A stretch of DNA of 64,000 nt, taken from assembly GCF_950023065.1 (NCBI RefSeq), contig NC_088678.1, forward strand, positions 18,776,580-18,840,579, written 5' to 3'. Shown piece after piece: positions 13,001 through 22,000 of the stretch; position 1 is the stretch's first letter; each line of letters begins with the position of its first letter. Source of the stretch: Planococcus citri. Its lineage: Eukaryota; Arthropoda; Insecta; Hemiptera; Pseudococcidae. Position numbers and translations under genes: made by a program. The notes under the pieces are model-generated. The model had not been told where the DNA came from. It did no database searches and saw nothing but the letters and a program-made list of their open reading frames with translations.

Positions 13001-16000
13001 CAAATATTTGTTCATTTATTAGTTTTGAGTATCTTTAATTTAACCATTGAATATTCTCGAGGTAAGTACAACAACTTGCCTCTAATGAACGATTGTAGTA
13101 GAATGAACCAATATTGGAGAGTTTCCTTGATCCAAGCATTATATCCCGAAAATTTAGACTGCTGTAGTAGATTTTAGCGAGAAGTTTTCCTGTTGATTTA
13201 TTCCTGCGGAGTAGAAATATGAAGTGAAGTGTCAATATTTGAAAAGCAAGACTTACCGTGTAAATAAAATTATGGTGAAGTTTAATTTGGATTTACATAC
13301 CTATTGGAATTTAGCGAGCTTTCGATCCACCTCAATGATGAGAAATCACCAAGCTTTTCTAGCTTGCAAATCGCACGTTCAGTTTTGATATTTTCTACAG
13401 ATGTAAGTGCCAAGTGACGATAGCTGCCCCATTGCCCTTCTTTATAGACATTATGGACTAAATTTTTATCGAGTTGCTTTTTGTAGAATGGAGTATCTAG
13501 TGAGAAATCTTCGCTTTCTTTATCCATGATGAAAAAACATCTAAAAATAAATTTTTTATTGATTTTTTCAAGTCAAATATGAAATTCAATCGATTGAATG
13601 ATGAAAATTACAAATGAGGACCTCATATTTATTCCTTTTTCTTCCATTTTTAAGCAATTGAAAAATCCCAAAATTCCGTTCATTGGATCTTTTTCAGCGT
13701 ATAAAACTAATACTTCATCATTTCTGAATTTCAGAGATTTCAGTGCGTCTTGTAATTGAGGCATCCAAGAATATGAATTGTTTTTCACTTCGACTGATGT
13801 TATGTTTCTTCTATTTCCAGTCGCGTGCATCTAAATGATATTTAAAATGATAGTGTTTTTGACGGGCTTATGTAATTATGGAGATATTTCATGGTTTTAC
13901 AGGAAGAGGGGAGGGGATGGGGGGGGGGTTACTCACGTGTCGTAGCAGTAAAATTTTCTCTTGAGAACTGATTCCACAGCTGAAGCAGATTACAAATCCT
14001 AAATCTTCGATCTGACTGTTTTCTATAGTTGTGAGCTGTTTTGTGATTATAAAACCGTCGTCGATCATTGCAGCAGATATATTATTCAAATTCTTCAAAA
14101 ATATGAAATCAAAATAAAATATTCAATATAAACAATATTTTGTATTTACAATAATGTGATAAGTAGGTAATTTACTTGGATATGATCTTGAATATTTGAA
14201 ACGAATATTATTGAAGCTTTTTTATCACTGGGTAACTCGTTGATGAATTTGATATCTTCTACTGGATTCTGCACTTCTGATGCATGTTTGAAATCGATCA
14301 ACATGTTAAATTCGACCTTGATTAAAATTACATTTAGATTATTTATTTTTTATTTGATTATTCGTCAATTTTATTTTATTTTTTTTTCACCTGAATGTTT
14401 CGTAAATCATTCAAAATTCCTATTGCTGTGTAGGATGAAGTTGAGGTGAGGTCAGCAGTCGACTGGATTGGATCTAACAATTCGATTGCTTTTATTTTAG
14501 TTGTTGGTATATTTTCTAAAGCTATGTGCATGCATATTTTAAGTGCTGATGTAAGGTCCATTATCTGAAAAAATTCATAATTTTATCCCCAACAAATACA
14601 CAAATAATAGATACGAGGTGTTGTACACTGTAGTATTTGATAAATAATATAGAATACCCATACTCACTTCATTATTCATGTAGGGAATAAATTGGTATGT
14701 TTCCAATACCGGATTTCTTCGGTCTTGCTTCCTAGCAATAGTTCTGTGTTTCCAACCAGTCATTTGGATACCACCAGAGCTCAATAAATTGATATGTGGA
14801 TAAAAGTCAACTTGAAACTCTGCCAAATTTCAATTTTAAATTTAGTTTGTTGAAATGGGATACCTAATCATTGCATAAGACGTGATTATATTACTTGGTT
14901 TCTCGAAGTCCATTGTCTTCAGCATTTGAAAATGTTTCTCAACATCAATAACAATTTTACGTACAAAAATAGGAACCAGAAGTTCACGAGTGTCTATGTG
15001 AAGGAAGAAAAAATGAGCCATTGCGTCCATAAATGTGACGAAATTATCGTTCCATGATATTCCACCTCGTGTACCTGAATAATACAATATTATTAATATT
15101 ATGTTCACGAGAAACGACCAATTTGAGGAGCATTTTCATTGTTAAATTGTAAAAATTTTGGTTGCTAGATTTTTTTGTTGAGATATTTCTCAAAAATTAC
15201 AATTTCTTTCTGCCAAAAACGACAAAAAGATGTCTCGTTTTATGCCAATAATTGTTCAGAATTTTCGTTGATTTGCAAAAAAAAAAATGCCAATGATTCG
15301 CTTTGTTGCTCAAAATTGCAGAAAATGTCTCTTGATAAAATGACCCATCTTGCTTTTTGTCTAAAATTGAGTCTCCCTTTTTTTTTCAACAATTGCCAAA
15401 GAAATCTGCCTTTTGCTAACACTTTCAACAACTTGCTTGAAGCCAAAAATTGCCAACAATTTTCACCTTTTACAAAAATTTTCGATAAGCCCCATTTTTT
15501 TTTTTACTGAAACTGGCAAAAAATTTACACTTTTCTAAAAAATTTCCTAAAGGTCATTTCCAGAAATCTTGCTTTTTGTGAAAAATTTTCTGAGAAGTCT
15601 TGCTTTTTTGGCTAGAAAAATTGCCAAAAAATCTCACTAAATTAACAAAAATTGCAAAAAAAAAAAATTTCACCATCAAATTGTGAAAAGGTCTCACTTT
15701 ATCGATGAAAACTGCGAAAAATGCAAAAGTTACACTTTTTCCCCAAAAATTACAAACAAGACTTTTTTTGGCTAAAATTATCAATCTTGTTTTTGGTAAC
15801 AAATTTCTGAAAATTTTCAGTTTTTCAGATGCGTAACAGCCTTCACGTTTTTTTCACATTGCTAGAAAGCTCCTGCTTGCCCTGAAATTGTCGAAAATAG
15901 CTAAAAGTTTCACCTTTTGTCAAACTGGACAAAAAGTACAGTTTACCAAAAATTGCTATGAACTTTGGATTTTTTTTTGCATAAAATTCCCAAGAAGTTT

Positions 16001-19000
16001 CACTTTTTTAAAAAAATTACCTGAAAGTGTTGCCTTTTTTTTTTTTTTACCAAAAATTCACTATTTTTGCGCCAAAAAATCTCGCTGTTTAACCGAAATG
16101 TTGTGAACAAGTAAGCATCACTTTTTCAACAATTGATAATTTTCCAAAAAGTTTTTTTTTTTTGCTAAAATTGAGACGTCTCTTCCTTTCTGCAAGAAAT
16201 CAAAAACGTCTCACTTTTTTCTAAAAACTTCCCAAGTCTCGTTTTTTTGCCATAGAATAATATTGTTATCAATTTTATTTTTGATCAATTTTCTCTTGTG
16301 ATTTTTTTCCTGTATTAAAATATTTTGTAACTGTCTCGATTAATTCTTGGCTAGCTTTTAATTACTTTTTCGAACTGTTTTGGTTTCTGGAGCTAATTTT
16401 CTTTGAGACAAATTGAATACGAGCCGAAGGTGATCAGAGAGTGATCAGATGTGATGAGACCTGATCTGGATTTAATTTCATCTAACCAGATCACTGACCA
16501 ATGGGGTGACATGGGTGTATTTTCTAAAAATCTCAAATTCAGTATGTTCTAACCTGCAGAATTGGCACAAACAACTCTTCTGAACGTCTTCTTGTAGTAA
16601 TATCCTCTTAATCGCAGCTCTTTATAGAAATCTTTACTATCCAGTGTTGATGAATTTGTGTTATTGGTGTTGTTTTCAATTTGATTCGTATCGAATTGTT
16701 CTTTGGCAATATTTTCTGGTACTCGAACTAATCCTCTGACCACAACTGCACCCTTTTCAGTCACTTCGAAATTATTTGTACCAACATGAATCGCAACGTT
16801 GAAGTTGAGACAGCCTATGAAAAAGACCAGGGTACAAAGATGACTTACTTTTCTGAACATTTTCAGAACAGAAGGAATGCTTAACGGAAACATGATGATG
16901 GGAATAAGTACGTATATTATTTTCAATTTTATTTATTTCCAGCACCGTTGTCAAAGATGGTTTAAAAAGTATCCTGCTGTTCATGGTGGGGGTGGGAGAG
17001 GGTTGATTAGTGGGAAGGAAGAGTTTTACCTTTTTCAGGAATTTTCGTAACTCGTTCAAAATGTACTTGTTCAAATACCACTGGAGTATTCATACACTTC
17101 TTTTTTTGCATTGCTGCGAAGGTTTCCCAGACCATCGTCTTGAAAAGAAAATAGATTGGTGTATTACTTAGATAGGTACTTAATTACATATGGAATTCCG
17201 TGGGTAAGATCGTGTTGGGTGTGGATTTAGCACGATGAGAATATTCTTACGAGATATGCAAGTCCAGGGTATATGTTTATTCCATTCACATTATGATCTT
17301 TCAAAAACTTGAAGCCATCTGATTGGGGATTTATAACGATGTTTTGACTACCCGATACAGACGTATCAGAGACCAGTTTACCCAACGACCATTGCTCATC
17401 GTGTTTCCATTTAATAAGAGGTGAAATCATCGGCGTAGATCTGCTGACTGGGAATTCAACTGGTGGATATAAATTACTAAGCTTTGGAGCACATCCAGAT
17501 TCGTAAATTCTGTGGAAATTACCGTCAAAAATCGTGATTAGTTGGTAGAAATGAAAGAGGATGAGAATATATTGGCCATAATACAAGTACGTACTGTCCT
17601 AGAGCATTTAAGAGAAATTCTACTTGGTTCGGGTGATCTCTCAATGTCAATGGTATGTTTGTAATTGTCGAAGGCAGGGAACGTTTTAAAATTGCGTTTA
17701 AAAGACCATGAGGAGCTATTTCGATCAATATAGCATCTTTAGGAATGTATTGGCAGCTTTCTTCAAAATAAACTGGATTCAGAAGGTTATTTGTGTGGTA
17801 CTCGGCCGAAGAATACCGCACTGCATCCAAATTCCATTGATTTGATGGGGCAGATGAGCATATCCATTTATTGGATCGCAGCTTTGGTTCTGGGATAACC
17901 TAAATCATCACGGATTTGTAGGTAATGGGCATTAACAGTCAATTTGAATGTGAAAATCTAACCTTTTGCAGATATGATTTGAATTTTGGAGCTGCCGGTG
18001 TGATGTAGCGACTGTGATAGGCTATATTTGACGTATCCACTTCACGAGTGAATATATTTTTCTGCTTCAGATGCTCTGTGAAGTTGTTTACTATGTCTGT
18101 GGGACCTGATATGGTACAATTGGTGGAGCTGTTGTGACATGCGATGTCGATTTCTGGTGGGATAAGATCTTTCATTGCTTTGTATCCATCACCTGTGTTG
18201 TACAAGTGAGATCAGCAGGTGAGTAATGAGTTTCTAAGGATGTTAAATTTCTGTTTTATTTGCCTCACCAATGGCCATCATTTTGCCTCGAATTTCTTCA
18301 GTTTCTAAAGATACCAAACCGCGATAATAAGCTGCCAAAATCATCTGCTCAGCTGTAAGACATCCATCAGCATAAGCACATCCTAGTTCTCCAACAGAAT
18401 GACCAATTATTCCATCTGGTTTTATATCCAGTGCGGCCATTATGTCTACCAAAGCAATCTGTTCAGAAAAAGGTATTGAATTTAAAAAAGTACAAAAATG
18501 AATGTAGCTCCATCAACAGCTGATGAAAATTTTGCATCTAAGGCATTGAATACGATTTACTTACTTGAACAGCTGCTATTCCCACGAATGAATTCAGAAT
18601 GTTCTTGAACATCAAAGGATCGTCTTCTGTGATGATTTTGATCAAGTCAATTCCCTTTGATTGTAGTGTTTCGTGACTCCTTCGAATGGATTCAGCAGAT
18701 ATCGGCATTTGCATTAGTGATTGGCCCATTGTGGGCCATTGAGATCCCATTCCAGAAAATACAAACCATATTGGTCGATTTTCACCAGTAATGAACTAAA
18801 AAATTTGTTGAAAATGGTACTATATTAGGGTAATTTGCACTGTATGACTTATTTGTGAGTAGGTATATATTATGGTGGTTGATGAATGATGACGTACATT
18901 TTTCGATCTGTTGGATTCTTTTCCAGAATCTAAAATGACGAATCCTCGTTGAAGATGTCCGCTTATATTTTCGCTGAAAATTTCATGGATCAGTCTTATG

Positions 19001-22000
19001 TATTCGGTATCCTCGTACTTCTTCACCACCTGTATCATGAAGTTGAGATAGAATGTGTTTGGTGTAGGCATACTACATATTAGGAGTGAATTGTCAGGAT
19101 AATGACAAATTCTCAACATTACATTTGACTTGAAAAGTTGACTTGGACATATCAAGTCTAAATTTTGAGAACTTGAAAAAAAAAATTGAAAATCAGTAAA
19201 ATTAGAGCTTGAGTCGAATTTTAAGTGATTTTCGTTCACTTGTCATATTTTTGAAAACTTTGGGAAAGATGATCAATTTCTGGTCATATTGAAGTAATTT
19301 TAAGAATCAAATTTAATTTTTAGAGAGCCTCTAATATTTTGGCGCCAAATTCTAAAAAGTTACCGGCAGTTATTTTCTCGTCAATGATGATTTGAAATTT
19401 TGGAGCGATATTCATAAAAAATTGCCTGAATTCAATTTGATAAAAATCAGACATCTTTCTATCAACAAGAAGTGGAACTGAAAAATCAGATTTTTTTAAT
19501 GGATGCTAGGTATTACTTACATGTACATATAAGCTGAGCTGATTATGTTGATTATCCCATGAAAAGTTTAGTTGAATGTCCTTATTTACAAGAAATTTTT
19601 TCGACTTCATTTTAATAAAAGTGGTAGGTACATTCTACTTTATAAATTATGAAAAAAATTAAGAAGTGAGAAATCAGCTTCAAGTTGCAGATATGTATTA
19701 ACCAATGTAACCATCAAATTTTCTTGAAAATTGTATTTTTGTATTTTTCTAAAATTTTCTGAAGGCTCTAGAACTGCTTAAAATGATTTGAAACTGCTTC
19801 GAATCCATTTAGAGTAGAAAGAAAGGTACATATAAATGAACGGCGTACTTACATACCTATCAAGAAATTTTAGCTTCTACGTACTCAAGGGAATAAAACT
19901 TAAATTTCTTGTAAATTACGACATTCAACTAAGCTTTTGATGGAATAGTCAACATATTCTCACCTTACCTAGCATAAATTTTTCAAAAAAAAAAATCAGA
20001 TTTTTCAGTTCCACTTCTTATTATTGGTAATTTTGGGTAACTTTTGGTAAATTATTGGTAGATAATTTCAGCTAATTTAGGTTAAATTACCAGTAATTTT
20101 TGGTAGTGTGGTGAAAGCAAGTGCAAAAACTATGTTGCAATCAGCGAATAGCTGATGGCTTGTTAGTGTGTCTAAAGTTGATTTTTTTGATTTTTGTTCT
20201 TTTTTTTTGATAAACTACTGGTGATTTCTGATTAATTTCTGGTAACATAGCAATAATTTTGGTAAATTACTGGTAATTTTGGTAAATTACTGGTATTTTT
20301 GGTAAATTGCTGGTGATTTTGGTAGCTTAAATTACTGGTAATTTTGGTAGATTACTGGTAATTTGGGTAAATTACTGGTAATTTGGGTAAATTACTGGTA
20401 ATTTTGGTAAATTACCGGTAATTTTGGTAAATTACTGGTAATTTTGGTAAATTACTGGTAATTTTGGTAAATTACTGGTAATTTTGGTAAATTACTGGTA
20501 ATTTAGTGGAAAACTTATTTACCATCAAGTTCTTTTAATTTTTGGTAATCTCTGTTAAATTATTCGCAAATTCCAATTTTTTTTCAATGAAACAGATATT
20601 TTTGAATTAGGTACTGGTAATATCTGGTAAAATACTTGAGAATTTCTTTTTAAAAATACTTATGTGATTGCATCTCGTGTACAAGAGTAAAGTAAATTAC
20701 GTCATCAATAATGTAGTCCACTGCTTCTTCAGACCTTCCTGATACTGCAACTATCAAAGGTATTCCATATTTCGCAGACATGTTCCCTTTCTTTGTTTTA
20801 TCATGAGGTGTTAACAAAACGTGACCATTGGCTCCTCCAACTCCGAAACTATTCACAGCGAAATATGTGCCCTCCAGTGGTGTTTGTTTCGTCACCACCT
20901 GAACAAAAATTGAATAACAATTATGAGAAAACTTATCAATTTAATTCTTCTTCTGAAAGATTTACAGTTGTACGAGTACATATTAATGAAGTTATTCCGT
21001 TACCTCTAAATGACCATTGTGTAAACCTTTTATTTTCGGGTTTGGATTTTCATATCCAATATGTGGAGGAATAATTCCACTTTCAAATGAAATAATCATT
21101 TTTACTATCGAGCAAAGGCCCGACGACGCTTCTCCATGTCCCATGTTCGATTTGACTGAACCTATTTTCAGCGGTTTTTTGCGATCAGTACAGAATACTT
21201 CTTCCACTGAGGTTCCTTCCACAAAATCTCCAGCCTGGTGAAACGAAAAAAATGCCAGAGTTCAAAATACGTTATTTCTTGTAGACTCAGGCGATGAGGG
21301 TGTGAATGTGTTTTGTTTTTTTTTTAAAAAGTATTAAAAAACTGTTCTCACTTGTGTACCGGTGGCATGCATTTCGACATACGATACGGTATTTGGATCC
21401 ATGTTGATTTCTTGGTAGAATTCTCTAAATAATTCTTTCTGTTGTGCAATCGAAGGAAAAGTGATTCCTTCGTTTTTGAAACCATCGCAATTGGTCTTGG
21501 TATGTATGACGTTTGTGTATACTCTTCGAGCATGCTCTCTTTTTTGCAAGAAAGTGACTACCACTGCTTCGGCTCTTGTGTAACCACCGACTGTAAAATT
21601 AAATTCATGTGTTGGTATGATTTTTTGAACTATGCACTCAAATCGGACATCGGCACCTCCCTTCCCATTTGAACGAAACCAAGTTAGATCGGAAGAACAT
21701 GTATTAAAACCCCCGTAAATAAAATTTCAGGTGCTGAAGTTCATTTTTGAATTTTTGTCGAATTTTTGAAAATTTACAAAATTCAAAAAATCTGTTTTTT
21801 TCTTGAATGTAGATACATTTTTTTTTTAGCAGAAATGAACCAATGAATAATTTTTTCAATTCAAAACTCCCTCACACCATCTACCGCTGGTTTTGGGTCA
21901 TTCTGGAGCCTCCAGTAATTTTTCAGTTTCCTGCAGAAGCTGAATCATTTCGGAAAGGTCAAAAATGAACTCAAGCTTACATTAGGTACATATAACTTTG

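Larger units (their letters stand above)
11202..13203 (-). other. FASN enoyl reductase (ER) domain, exons 23-26
   Basis: NADPH-dependent MDR-family enoyl reductase. Seen in order: IYYSSLNFRDIMLG, CPGFEFSGRDEAG, EEAATIPIVYITV, the nucleotide-binding HAGSGGVGQAAIH near residue 1551, GVDVVLNSLSEEKLQASVRC and GHFLEIGKSD. Exon 23 joins exon 24 through a GC-AG intron. Intron 24 (11905-12821) is enlarged by a palindromic element. Confidence 0.94.

Noticed and set aside
20215..20515. CRISPR-like array
   Set aside because: The 20-bp units are directly adjacent without unique spacers, in an intron of an animal gene; a minisatellite.
20650..20700. Read-through of FASN exon 7 (VIYFTLVHEMQSHKY) as extra coding sequence
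   Set aside because: It looks like the KS-MAT linker, but the downstream exon 8 encodes the true counterpart in phase, and the read-through donor would be in the wrong phase.
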